From assembly GCA_964364175.1 (NCBI GenBank), contig CAYILR010000021.1, positions 8,373 through 72,372 of the forward strand: a DNA stretch of 64,000 bases. Reading direction: 5' to 3'. This stretch comes from CAYILR01 sp964364175 (lineage in GTDB: Bacteria; Bdellovibrionota; UBA1018). The position numbers and the translations under genes were made by a program. Within the stretch, counting starts at the first letter, position 1; every line of letters starts with the position of its first letter. This document shows positions 34,509 to 42,002 of the stretch, in pieces. The notes under the pieces are model-generated. The model ran no database searches, was not told where the DNA came from, and worked only from the letters and a program-made list of their open reading frames with translations.

Positions 34509-35228
34509 GTGCTGCACGAGTTAGAAGAACACCTTGGCTATAAATTCGGCGATCAAAGACTGCTTTTGCACGCCTTGACTCATACTTCGTATGGTCATGA
34601 GCACCTATCTCATCAACCCATCGCACTCAGAGACAACGAAAGACTCGAGTTTTTAGGTGATGCAGTACTGGATTTGATCATTTCGGACATTCTTCTGGAG
34701 GCATTTCCGGACGCGCGCGAAGGAAAACTCTCCAAACTCAGAGCGGCGATGGTGAATGAAAAAACTTTAGCAGGCATCGCACGAACATTTGCTCTACAAG
34801 ATTATATTCGCTTGGGCAAAGGGGAGCAAAGAACCTTGGGCGCAGAAAAAGCATCCATTCTCTCCAGCACTCTCGAGGCTTTGATTGCAGCGATTTACCT
34901 CGATGGAGGTTATCACGCGATTTATCCCGTAGTCAGATATCTTTTTTCACCTTTACTCGCGCAAAATCCCGAAATTATTGCTATGGGTGACTATAAGACC
35001 CAATTACAAGAATGGGTTCAGGCGCGCTGGAAGGTTACTCCTAACTATCAACTGATCCAAACCTCTGGCCCTGACCATGCAAAACTTTTTGAAGTGGTGG
35101 TGCATGTCAGTGGAAAAACTCTAGCCAAAGCGGAAGGCCCTTCAAAAAAAGAAGCTGAGCAGAATGCTGCCAGGGTCGCGCTGGAATCCATCCGCGAAAT
35201 GCCACCCGAGGTGAATCCTCCGCTGTGA
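34509..35228 (+). CDS. rnc: Ribonuclease III
   Basis: 239 residues from a GTG at 34509 (GTG-CTG-CAC-GAG). Cleaves double-stranded RNA, including rRNA precursors. Catalytic signature DNERLEFLGDAVLDLIISD at about 40-58, then REGKLSKLRAAMVNEKTLA, LGKGEQRTLGAEKASILSSTLEALIAAIYLDGG with the second acidic site. C-terminal dsRNA-binding domain from about 158: GDYKTQLQEWVQARWKV, GKTLAKAEGPSKKEAEQNAA. It heads the rnc-era-der operon. The start is not certain: the Shine-Dalgarno is weak (GTGAGG). The usual N-terminus of the family fits this start. Confidence 0.94.
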   Translation: MLHELEEHLGYKFGDQRLLLHALTHTSYGHEHLSHQPIALRDNERLEFLGDAVLDLIISDILLEAFPDAREGKLSKLRAAMVNEKTLAGIARTFALQDYIRLGKGEQRTLGAEKASILSSTLEALIAAIYLDGGYHAIYPVVRYLFSPLLAQNPEIIAMGDYKTQLQEWVQARWKVTPNYQLIQTSGPDHAKLFEVVVHVSGKTLAKAEGPSKKEAEQNAARVALESIREMPPEVNPPL

Positions 35229-35253
35229 TATTGCACAGCATGAGAAAGTTTTT

Positions 35254-36150
35254 ATGAAAAAATCTGGCTTCGTCGCTCTCGTCGGGCGCCCCAACTCTGG
35301 GAAATCCACTTTGCTCAACCGTCTTTTGGACATGGATATCTCCATTGTCTCTCCTAAGGCGCAAACCACGCGTGAAAACCTAGTGGGAATCCTAAATGAG
35401 CCCAAGGGGCAAATTTGCTTTGTGGATACACCCGGAATCCACTCTGCAAAAGAAGGCAGCATCAACGAATTCATGATTCATCAGGCTGGACATGCTTTGG
35501 AGAGTCCGAATGCGGTTTGGTATCTTTTGGATCCTTATTCAAAACTGCCTGTCGAAAAGGTCGTGATCGATGCTTTGGCTCGTGTAAAATCCCCGATTTT
35601 CATCGTTCCAAACAAGGCCGATTTACCCCAAAATGCAGCTAATTTAGTGGTCGAAGAAGTTCAGAATGAACTCAAAACCCTGGGTGCCAATGTCCAGGGC
35701 GTGTTCAGTATTTCTGCTCTAAAAAATGTTGGCATTCAAACGCTCCTCAACGAAACTTGGCGTTTAATGCCGCACGGAGAACTTTATTTTCCGGACACCG
35801 AACAAGTCACTGACAAACCCATGCGATTTTTTGCTGCAGAGTTAGTACGCGAGCAGCTTTTTCTGCAACTGGGAGACGAAGTTCCTTATTCTTGCGCAGT
35901 GGGAATCGACAGATTCGACGAATCCCTCCGGATGCCACGAATTGAAGCCACGATTTTTGTCGAGCGCGATTCCCAAAAAGGAATCGTGATCGGCGCCAAG
36001 GCCGCAAAAATCAAGGCCATCGGAGAAAAAGCCCGAGGATCCATCGAAAAAATGATGGGAACCCAAGTCTTCTTGGGCCTCCAAGTCAAAGTTCTCAAAG
36101 ATTGGTCCAAAGAACCCGAAAAACTTAAGCAGTTAGGATATGTAATATGA
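35254..36150 (+). CDS. era: GTPase Era
   Basis: 298 residues. GTPase needed for maturation of the 30S subunit through 16S rRNA 3'-end binding. G1 VGRPNSGKSTLLNRLL, G2 in SPKAQTTREN, G3 VDTPGIHSAKEGSIN, G4 PNKADL, G5 SALKNVG. C-terminal KH domain: RIEATIFVERDSQKGIVIGAKAAKIKAIGEKARGSIEKMMG and LQVKVLKDW. It lies 25 bases after rnc and overlaps der by ATGA. Together with rnc and der this forms a ribosome-assembly operon. Confidence 0.96.
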   Translation: MKKSGFVALVGRPNSGKSTLLNRLLDMDISIVSPKAQTTRENLVGILNEPKGQICFVDTPGIHSAKEGSINEFMIHQAGHALESPNAVWYLLDPYSKLPVEKVVIDALARVKSPIFIVPNKADLPQNAANLVVEEVQNELKTLGANVQGVFSISALKNVGIQTLLNETWRLMPHGELYFPDTEQVTDKPMRFFAAELVREQLFLQLGDEVPYSCAVGIDRFDESLRMPRIEATIFVERDSQKGIVIGAKAAKIKAIGEKARGSIEKMMGTQVFLGLQVKVLKDWSKEPEKLKQLGYVI

Positions 36151-37577
36151 GCTCCACTGAAAATACAACAAGTGGCTCGCGCCATGACAAACAACAGGAC
36201 CCCTGTGTGGTGATCGTTGGACGCCCCAACGTTGGAAAAAGCACTTTATTTAATCGTCTCTATGGAAAAAGACGCTCACTCGTCCATGACGAACCGGGTG
36301 TCACTCGAGATCGTATCATCGAAAAAGCAGTTTGGTGGCAAAAGAAACGACCTTTTCCACTGCAATTGATCGACACGGGAGGAATCGGTGGCGCTCGTTT
36401 TGCTGCTGAAATCGAAAACCAAGTTCAAATCGCTTTGCAAAGCGCCAATCTGGTTCTTTTTGTTTTGGACGGCGAGGCGGGGCCAACTCCCGCTGACCAA
36501 GAAATTTTGCGATCGCTTCAAAAAGCAGGCGTTCTTCAAAAAATTCCCACCATCGGAGTCATCAACAAACTCGATCACGTGAGCCGAGAGCGTTGGTCCA
36601 ATGATTTCTTTGAATTGGGAATGAAAAATCTGCTAGGAATTTCTGCTGAGCATGGGATCGGAATTGATGAACTTCAAGAAACCATCCGCGATCTGCTGAC
36701 ACCCAAATCCGAGACCGAGGAATCAGAAGAAGAAGTCACTCCAACCGAGGAAAAATCTGCTCCAGAAATAGCCGAAGAAGCGCCCATCGATCACACTCTT
36801 CGATTGGCCGTCGTCGGTCGTCCGAACGTCGGAAAAAGTACTCTGATCAATGCACTTCTGCACGAAGAACGCATGATCACCAGTCCAATTGCTGGAACGA
36901 CTGTGGATTCGATTGATACTCCCGCGCGTATTTTTGATCGGGATTTGGTTCTGATTGATACTGCTGGAATTCGCCGTAAGAGCAAAACCGAGCAAGGTGT
37001 AGAAGTCCTTTCTGTCGTTCAAACTCGCAAAGCATTAGATCGCTGTAACGTTGCTGCACTTTTGATCGATGCTGACGAAGGAATCACGGATCAAGACGAA
37101 AAAATTGCAGGCCTCATTGACGAAGTGGGATGCGCAGTCATGATCGTCGTCAACAAGTGGGATTTGATGAAAAGAAAAGGTTTTACGCAAGAAATGGCCG
37201 CCGAGCATATTCGTTCGAAAACCGCCTTCATGCGACATGCTCCGATTTTGTTTACCAGTGCTAAAAACAAAATGGGCTTGGATGCTGTAGTAGAGCTTGC
37301 TGTCGAAATTCTCGAACACCGTCAGCTTCGCATCTCAACCAAGGAACTGACCGAGTTTATCAAAATGGAAGCCGGCGTTCATAATACACGCAACGTAAAA
37401 TTCTACATGAGCCATCAGGCTGGAACCAATCCGCCCACATTTGTCAGCCATGTCAGCGAACCCAAAAACATTCACTATTCGTTGAAACGGCATTTCATCA
37501 ACGCCATTCGCGAGCGATGGGGCTATATGGGAAGTCCGGTGCGGGTTGTTTTCAGAAAGTCTGCGAATACGCCTTAG
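36147..37577 (+). CDS. der: GTPase Der (EngA)
   Basis: 476 residues. Double GTPase for 50S subunit assembly. First G domain from about 24: VIVGRPNVGKSTLFNRLYG, DEPGVTRDR, IDTGGIGGARFA, INKLDHVS. Acidic linker at about 190-210 (EETEESEEEVTPTEEKSAPE). Second G domain: AVVGRPNVGKSTLINALL, SPIAGTTVDS, IDTAGIRRKSKTEQGVEVLS, VNKWDLM, TSAKNKMG. C-terminal KH-like domain. The family normally begins right at the first G1 motif; here there are about 22 extra N-terminal residues. They are encoded in part by the palindromic repeat at 36171 (SGSRHDKQ). The start overlaps the era stop (ATGA). Confidence 0.96.
   Translation: MSSTENTTSGSRHDKQQDPCVVIVGRPNVGKSTLFNRLYGKRRSLVHDEPGVTRDRIIEKAVWWQKKRPFPLQLIDTGGIGGARFAAEIENQVQIALQSANLVLFVLDGEAGPTPADQEILRSLQKAGVLQKIPTIGVINKLDHVSRERWSNDFFELGMKNLLGISAEHGIGIDELQETIRDLLTPKSETEESEEEVTPTEEKSAPEIAEEAPIDHTLRLAVVGRPNVGKSTLINALLHEERMITSPIAGTTVDSIDTPARIFDRDLVLIDTAGIRRKSKTEQGVEVLSVVQTRKALDRCNVAALLIDADEGITDQDEKIAGLIDEVGCAVMIVVNKWDLMKRKGFTQEMAAEHIRSKTAFMRHAPILFTSAKNKMGLDAVVELAVEILEHRQLRISTKELTEFIKMEAGVHNTRNVKFYMSHQAGTNPPTFVSHVSEPKNIHYSLKRHFINAIRERWGYMGSPVRVVFRKSANTP
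36171..36195. repeat. Copy of the palindromic repeat inside the 5' end of der
   Basis: AGTGGCTCGCGCCATGACAA followed by ACAAC. It matches the repeat after tsaE (AGTGGCTCGCGCCAC, then CAAACAAAC) with few changes. It is translated as SGSRHDKQ in an N-terminal extension of Der, in a different frame from the copy in the cysteine desulfurase gene. Confidence 0.7.
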
Positions 37578-37584
37578 TCAGTAC

Positions 37585-38427
37585 TTACCAACTAAACATG
37601 ATGCTTGCGTTTGCTGTATAAAAATACCCCGTCAAATCCGTAATCCCAGGATTGGTTTGAAATGTTGAGCTATTGTTATCCTTGAAACTAGGCATGTGCA
37701 CTTTACCCTCGAGAGTCAGGTAAATTCTCCGAGGCTTGAGGGCAAACTCCATTCCGAGCCCCCCGCAAACTCCAATGCTTGAATCTTTTTGCTCAACGGC
37801 ACCTTCGACATTGTTTGTCTCCGTTTTTGAGTAGGAGCCCACCCCCCCCAAAACATAGGGATTAGCTGCACTGATCGCAGCGACCAAGTTATGTGTATCA
37901 AAATAATATTTGAGGTCGGCACCTACGCGATTGAAAGCGATGTCTGCGCTCTGTCCTTCCGTAGTTGTCGCGGCACCTGAAGTCGACTTGCCAGAAGTGT
38001 CGCTCGAAGAGGTGGTGTCATAGCTGTGAGCAACCATGTAAAAATTCAAATCCATCGCCAGGTGAAAATCGAACCAATAGTGCAACTTGAAGTCCACCAT
38101 CGGAAAACCGCCTTGCCACAACACACCCCGATTTCCTGTCACTCCTTGAAACCCAGTTCCCACACTGAGCGCATAAAGCCTGCCGTATTTTAGAAAACGA
38201 GTCTCTTCTTCTTCTTCTTTCTCCTCATCAAACGCGGCGTATTCAGTGTAGGGAGTCGTGCTAAAATCCTCTTCCTCCACACTGGCTGGGGGAGGAGCTT
38301 TGGGTCCTGGAGGTGTTGCTGTCGGAGGAGGCTGCTGAGCCCAGGCAGATACCGACAGGACGGCAAACACCCACTGTGCCACTAATCCGAGTACGAATAA
38401 TTTAAAAATAGAAATGGATTCCCGCAT
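37585..38427 (-). CDS. Exported outer-membrane beta-barrel protein
   Basis: 280 residues if started at the ATG at 38427; the longer frame would leave the signal peptide inside. Hydrophobic segment about 8-30 ending VSAWA is the signal peptide. It is followed by a Pro-rich stretch (QQPPPTATPPGPKAPPP) and an acidic run (EEKEEEEET). The remaining 200 residues have amphipathic strands with aromatic girdles (FKLHYWFDFHLAMDLNFYM, ADLKYYFD, NPYVLGGVG, RIYLTLEGKV) and end NASIMFSW, an outer-membrane barrel ending in Trp. It overlaps the upstream gene by 26 bases, so the two are co-translated. Function unknown. Confidence 0.7.
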   Translation of the reverse strand: MRESISIFKLFVLGLVAQWVFAVLSVSAWAQQPPPTATPPGPKAPPPASVEEEDFSTTPYTEYAAFDEEKEEEEETRFLKYGRLYALSVGTGFQGVTGNRGVLWQGGFPMVDFKLHYWFDFHLAMDLNFYMVAHSYDTTSSSDTSGKSTSGAATTTEGQSADIAFNRVGADLKYYFDTHNLVAAISAANPYVLGGVGSYSKTETNNVEGAVEQKDSSIGVCGGLGMEFALKPRRIYLTLEGKVHMPSFKDNNSSTFQTNPGITDLTGYFYTANASIMFSW

Positions 38428-38902
38428 GCAGAAAGCTGACACCCATGGTTTTGACTGCAAAGCTTCCGGACGCATTGTCAAACGAAGCACCAAATTCGTT
38501 GGAGAACCCCAGACTTTCGACTCCAGGGATGAAAAACTCTACGCCAAACCCCAGAATCCCCTGGTACGCACTCTCACTGCTAAAGGACATGTATCCTCCA
38601 CCCAACATTCCATAAAAATTGAGATTGGTTTCGGAAAAAATTCCCTTCATTCCCTTGACGGCAAAGAGGGTATTGGCGGGGTCAGTCGTAGCTACGCCCA
38701 CAATTCCTTCGAAAGCCATATCTTTGGTGAGACCGTATTTTAGACTAAGAGCTGGGACGCCATTGGTTTGACTGACATTCGCGAATTGGGCGTTGTATCC
38801 CACCCCTAAACGCCCTTGAAGGGCTCTGCTATGCGCAAAAGTAGGGATGAAAAGCACCAGCAAGAAGATCGACAGACCCAGCGACAGTCCCCGTTTCATC
38901 AT
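38402..38902 (-). CDS. Exported small beta-barrel protein
   Basis: 166 residues. Signal peptide about 1-26 (LSIFLLVLFIPTFAHS). Mature strands: GRLGVGYNAQF, PALSLKYGLTKDMAFEGIVGVA, NFYGMLGGGYMSF, GILGFGVEFFIPG, and a C-terminus LHAGIHFYF that ends in Phe, the usual outer-membrane insertion signal. It is the first gene of a two-gene minus-strand operon, and its last 26 bases overlap the start of the next barrel gene. Function unknown. The other side is divergent to the YfgM-like gene. Confidence 0.7.
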   Translation of the reverse strand: MMKRGLSLGLSIFLLVLFIPTFAHSRALQGRLGVGYNAQFANVSQTNGVPALSLKYGLTKDMAFEGIVGVATTDPANTLFAVKGMKGIFSETNLNFYGMLGGGYMSFSSESAYQGILGFGVEFFIPGVESLGFSNEFGASFDNASGSFAVKTMGVSFLHAGIHFYF

Positions 38903-38968
38903 CTAAGAATAGGGTATCGTCGCCGTTTGTTTTTGACAACCCTAGACAGGTCAATTAACAAGATTAAT

Positions 38969-39634
38969 ATGTCACTTGTATCTGACTTCGAAGGCTTTTT
39001 GAAAAATCGCTGGCCCGCCATGGTTGTCCTTCTGGGAGTGCTCATGGCTGCCGGTGCCGGTGCCACTCTTTACGTTCAACATAAAGAGGTTCAAGAACAA
39101 AAGGCACGGGATGCCTTATACAGAGCCGATGTATTGCTGAAGCAAGAAGAAGCTGCTGTCGCGAAAGATAAAAAATTCTCCAATCCGCAAGAGCTCCAAC
39201 AAAGCTTCACAAAAAGCATGGATGCGCTGCAAGCCGTACCCAGAAATTTTGCCAAATCACGGGCAGGATTTGAAGCATTGCTTAAACTCGGCGACCTCTA
39301 TTGGAAAAATCAGCTCTTTGATCCAGCTAGCTTTCAATATCAAGCCGCTGTCCAAAATGCCCCGAAGAGTTTCGATAGGGCTCTGGCACTGTCTTCTTTG
39401 GGCTATGCTCTAGAAAATGCTCAAAAGAAAAAAGAAGCGGTAGAAGCTTTTGAGAAAGCTCTCGCTTTAGGCGAAGCAACGTTGCAAGGTGATTTGATGC
39501 TTTCTATCGGGCGGGTGAAGGAAGGTACAGGAGACACCGCGGGCGCCAAGGCCATGTACAAACGTGTGACCGAGCAACTTCCCAATACTGACTATGCAAA
39601 AACCGCTGAAACTCTCCTCCAAAACTCTCATTAA
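38969..39634 (+). CDS. YfgM-like TPR protein
   Basis: 221 residues from the ATG at 38969. A single membrane segment (about 17-36, MVVLLGVLMAAGAGATLYV) anchors a periplasmic domain. TPR-like helices follow: GFEALLKLGDLYWKNQLFDP, ASFQYQAAVQNAP, LALSSLGYALENAQKKKEAV, AFEKALALG, and AKAMYKRVTEQLPNTDYA. In proteobacteria yfgM, bamB and der are neighbours, and here the gene overlaps bamB by 41 bases with der 1.4 kb upstream. That supports the assignment. YfgM works with SecYEG-associated chaperones in E. coli. Whether that holds here is inference. Confidence 0.75.
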   Translation: MSLVSDFEGFLKNRWPAMVVLLGVLMAAGAGATLYVQHKEVQEQKARDALYRADVLLKQEEAAVAKDKKFSNPQELQQSFTKSMDALQAVPRNFAKSRAGFEALLKLGDLYWKNQLFDPASFQYQAAVQNAPKSFDRALALSSLGYALENAQKKKEAVEAFEKALALGEATLQGDLMLSIGRVKEGTGDTAGAKAMYKRVTEQLPNTDYAKTAETLLQNSH

Positions 39635-40805
39635 GCTTAAGCTCCTCCTTGTGCTGGGGCTTTTGGGCTCAGTGGGATGCGCGGGCCGAACCGTGCATCG
39701 AGATCTCAAGGACACGCCTCGCGTTTTGGTGCGCCAATGGACACTTCCAACTCGTGTGGGTGGGGATGCGGGGGATCGAGGATTCGAATTTTCGAACCCA
39801 GTGGAATATGATGGTTCATTGATTTTTGGAAATCACAGCACTGGAATCACGGCGCTTTATCCTGGGTGGGCGCGCCCTCGATGGAAGCTCCCGATTAAAA
39901 ACGGTGTGGTCAGCGAAATCACTGTCGAAAAAGGTGTTCTGTATTTTGGGGGAGGGGATGGCAACCTCTACTCAGTCCAGGCCGATACGGGACGCGTTTT
40001 ATGGAAATATGATTTAAAAAATCCGATTATTTCAAAACCTGCGTTGGCTGGGGGCAGGGTATTTGTCACCACTAGCGATGATGCTGCCTACGCGTTCGAT
40101 GCGGGCACCGGCAAATGGTTGTGGAATTATCGCCGACGCTCCTCCCCGACTGCTACTATCCTCGGAGCTTCATCGCCCGCTGTTCAAGAAGACATTGTTT
40201 ATATCGGCATGAGTGACGGGTTTTTAGTGGCTCTGTCTGTGCAAGATGGCCAACTCAAATGGCAGAAAAAACTCCACACAGGACTCAAATTCACAGATAT
40301 TGATGCCCATCCCTTGATTGAGAACAATATGATTTATGTGCCATCTTATGACGGTGCAACTTATTGCTTGCGCCTCGGTGATGGTGAAATTCTGTGGCGG
40401 TATGATTCAGGGGGCAGCAAACAAGTCGTTCTGGATGGCCCACGCATCTATCTGCCTTCTTCGGATGGTACCGTCTATGCTTTGCAAAAAGACAACGGGC
40501 ACCTGCTTTGGAAATTCGAATTGGATCAGGGAATCCCAACTCGGCTTGCGGCCGATGAGACTCATTTGTTTTTTGGCTCAAGCCGCCAATATTTTTACGT
40601 TTTAAACAAGGAAACCGGCAAAGCGATTTATCGTTACAACGTCGGCTATGACAATGGATGGTACGGAACACCTTTGTACCTGGAAGAAGGTAAACGCCTG
40701 TACAGCCTGTCATCTGCTGGGAATTTGTATGCTTTTACGGTCAGACAGCCACCGAAAAAGCAGTTTTGGAGCACTCCGCTCGATTCTTACGAAGATTTTC
40801 GGTAA
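39594..40805 (+). CDS. bamB: Outer-membrane assembly lipoprotein BamB-like (PQQ repeats)
   Basis: 403 residues. Lipobox VGC with Cys29 after the core LKLLLVLGLLGS. Then a beta-propeller of PQQ repeats: LYFGGGDGNLYSVQADTGRVLWKYDLK, VFVTTSDDAAYAFDAGTGK, VYIGMSDGFLVALSVQDGQLKW, YVPSYDGATYCLRLGDGEILWRYD, YLPSSDGTVYALQKDNGHLLWKF, FFGSSRQYFYVLNKETGK and LYSLSSAGNLYAF. Seven or eight blades, as in BamB of the outer-membrane protein insertion machine. It overlaps the YfgM-like gene by 41 bases. Its stop lies 5 bases before a 172-bp palindrome. Confidence 0.85.
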   Translation: MQKPLKLSSKTLIKLKLLLVLGLLGSVGCAGRTVHRDLKDTPRVLVRQWTLPTRVGGDAGDRGFEFSNPVEYDGSLIFGNHSTGITALYPGWARPRWKLPIKNGVVSEITVEKGVLYFGGGDGNLYSVQADTGRVLWKYDLKNPIISKPALAGGRVFVTTSDDAAYAFDAGTGKWLWNYRRRSSPTATILGASSPAVQEDIVYIGMSDGFLVALSVQDGQLKWQKKLHTGLKFTDIDAHPLIENNMIYVPSYDGATYCLRLGDGEILWRYDSGGSKQVVLDGPRIYLPSSDGTVYALQKDNGHLLWKFELDQGIPTRLAADETHLFFGSSRQYFYVLNKETGKAIYRYNVGYDNGWYGTPLYLEEGKRLYSLSSAGNLYAFTVRQPPKKQFWSTPLDSYEDFR

Positions 40806-40809
40806 ATAA

Positions 40810-40981
40810 AATTTTCCAGAACAACTCATCATAACTGAGTCTACCTCCGTAAGCTGCGGTTTCGGGGAACGCGCATCCTGCGCTTGTTCGCGCCCTTCGG
40901 GCTGCGTCATCGTGACGCGAAGAATCCCCGAATACCGCACTTACTGCGGGCCTCAGTTATGATGAGTTGTTCTGGAAAATT
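40810..40981. repeat. 172-bp palindromic element with perfect 30-bp inverted ends
   Basis: 40810-40839 (AATTTTCCAGAACAACTCAT and onward) is perfectly complementary to 40952-40981. Inner parts are also partly inverted (GTAAGCTGCGGTTTCGGGGA against TCCCCGAATACCGC), and GCGCCCTTCGGGCTGCG forms a central hairpin. It fills the space between two convergent genes (bamB and the AAA ATPase), so it may act as a two-way terminator. Its build recalls ERIC-like or MITE-like elements. It differs in sequence from the palindrome at 2915. I see no target-site duplication. Confidence 0.75.
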
Positions 40982-41023
40982 CTGGGTCTGATAATAAATA
41001 TTATGTAAAGCTATGTAGACAAT

Positions 41024-41974
41024 CTACTGGGTTTGCTGGCCTTCGCCTTGTGCTTTCTCTTCTTGGGCTTTGGCGAAAGCATCAGTGATTACTTTTTCCA
41101 TTAGGCGTTTGAAAACGTCCGTGAGGTCCAGCGCACTCAAAAGGATTCTTGAATCCACGTGTTTGACTCGCTCTTCCACCTCGGCGCTCGCGTCATTTAA
41201 GCCCCCCCAGCGGTCTTTTGCGATGAGTTGAGTGTCTAGATAATCAGTTACAGCCGCAGCAATCGCTGAAGAATCCTTGGACTCGATTCTGAGTCGAACC
41301 AGCAAATGTCTGAGTTCCTCAAGGTGCGAATACGTCAAACCGCTCATTTGTATTGCGCATTCATGTACAAATCCTCGATCGACTTCTTCTGGCATCAATT
41401 CTTCCAGAACTCGGCGACGGATTTCCAGCGTAGGCTCCGAGAGCTTCATCCATTCATCAAATCTTCCGGGACGCACGAGTTGTGCTTTGGGAACCATTTC
41501 TGGGCGTCTGGTGGTTGAAACCCAAAAAACTCCGTCGCTCTGGATCATCCAGTTGTCCAGGATTTGAAAAAACGCATAAGGATCCATCTTACGAAGCATG
41601 TCGTCGACATCTTCTAGTACCAGCACCACAGGTCGTTCCTGCGTGCATTCAGCCAAGGCTTGCTCCAGGAGATGTGAATCCAGAATTTCGTGCCCTGGGA
41701 TGCTGATGTGAGTCCAACCCATTTGCTGGGCAATCCCGCGTGACAAGGCTGACTTTCCGCATCCCGGCGGCCCGTAGATGAAAACCCCTCGCCGCCAGAC
41801 GAGCTTCATCCGGTGAAAGTCATCTTGGGATTGAAGAAAAACCTGGCTCATTCGCTGGATACGATCACGAAGTTCAGTATCAAAAACCAAGCGTGTGTCG
41901 GTTTCAAATGGATTCCAAAGCGAACTGACCAATCCCCCCCGCGTCCACCGTCTGAGTCGAATTGCTGCTTCCAT
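41024..41974 (-). CDS. AAA ATPase
   Basis: 316 residues, soluble. Walker A IYGPPGCGKSALSRGIA near 68-84, Walker B VVLVLEDVDDMLRKMDP near 116-132, sensor 1 VFWVSTTRRPEM, and AQLVRPGRFDEW with the arginine finger. The C-terminal part is helical and ends in a Gln/Glu/Ala-rich tail (AQEEKAQGEGQQTQ). The single AAA module and short N-terminus (residues 1-30) recall regulatory or remodelling AAA proteins rather than FtsH or Clp. It is divergent from the aminotransferase gene with 28 bases between. Substrate unknown. Confidence 0.85.
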   Translation of the reverse strand: MEAAIRLRRWTRGGLVSSLWNPFETDTRLVFDTELRDRIQRMSQVFLQSQDDFHRMKLVWRRGVFIYGPPGCGKSALSRGIAQQMGWTHISIPGHEILDSHLLEQALAECTQERPVVLVLEDVDDMLRKMDPYAFFQILDNWMIQSDGVFWVSTTRRPEMVPKAQLVRPGRFDEWMKLSEPTLEIRRRVLEELMPEEVDRGFVHECAIQMSGLTYSHLEELRHLLVRLRIESKDSSAIAAAVTDYLDTQLIAKDRWGGLNDASAEVEERVKHVDSRILLSALDLTDVFKRLMEKVITDAFAKAQEEKAQGEGQQTQ

Positions 41975-42002
41975 AAGATCAGTGTAATCTAAAACAACTA
42001 GA

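Noticed and set aside
38816..38968. Longer start of the YfgM-like gene
   Set aside because: The added residues are antisense of the barrel gene and basic without pattern; membrane anchor fits the 38969 start.
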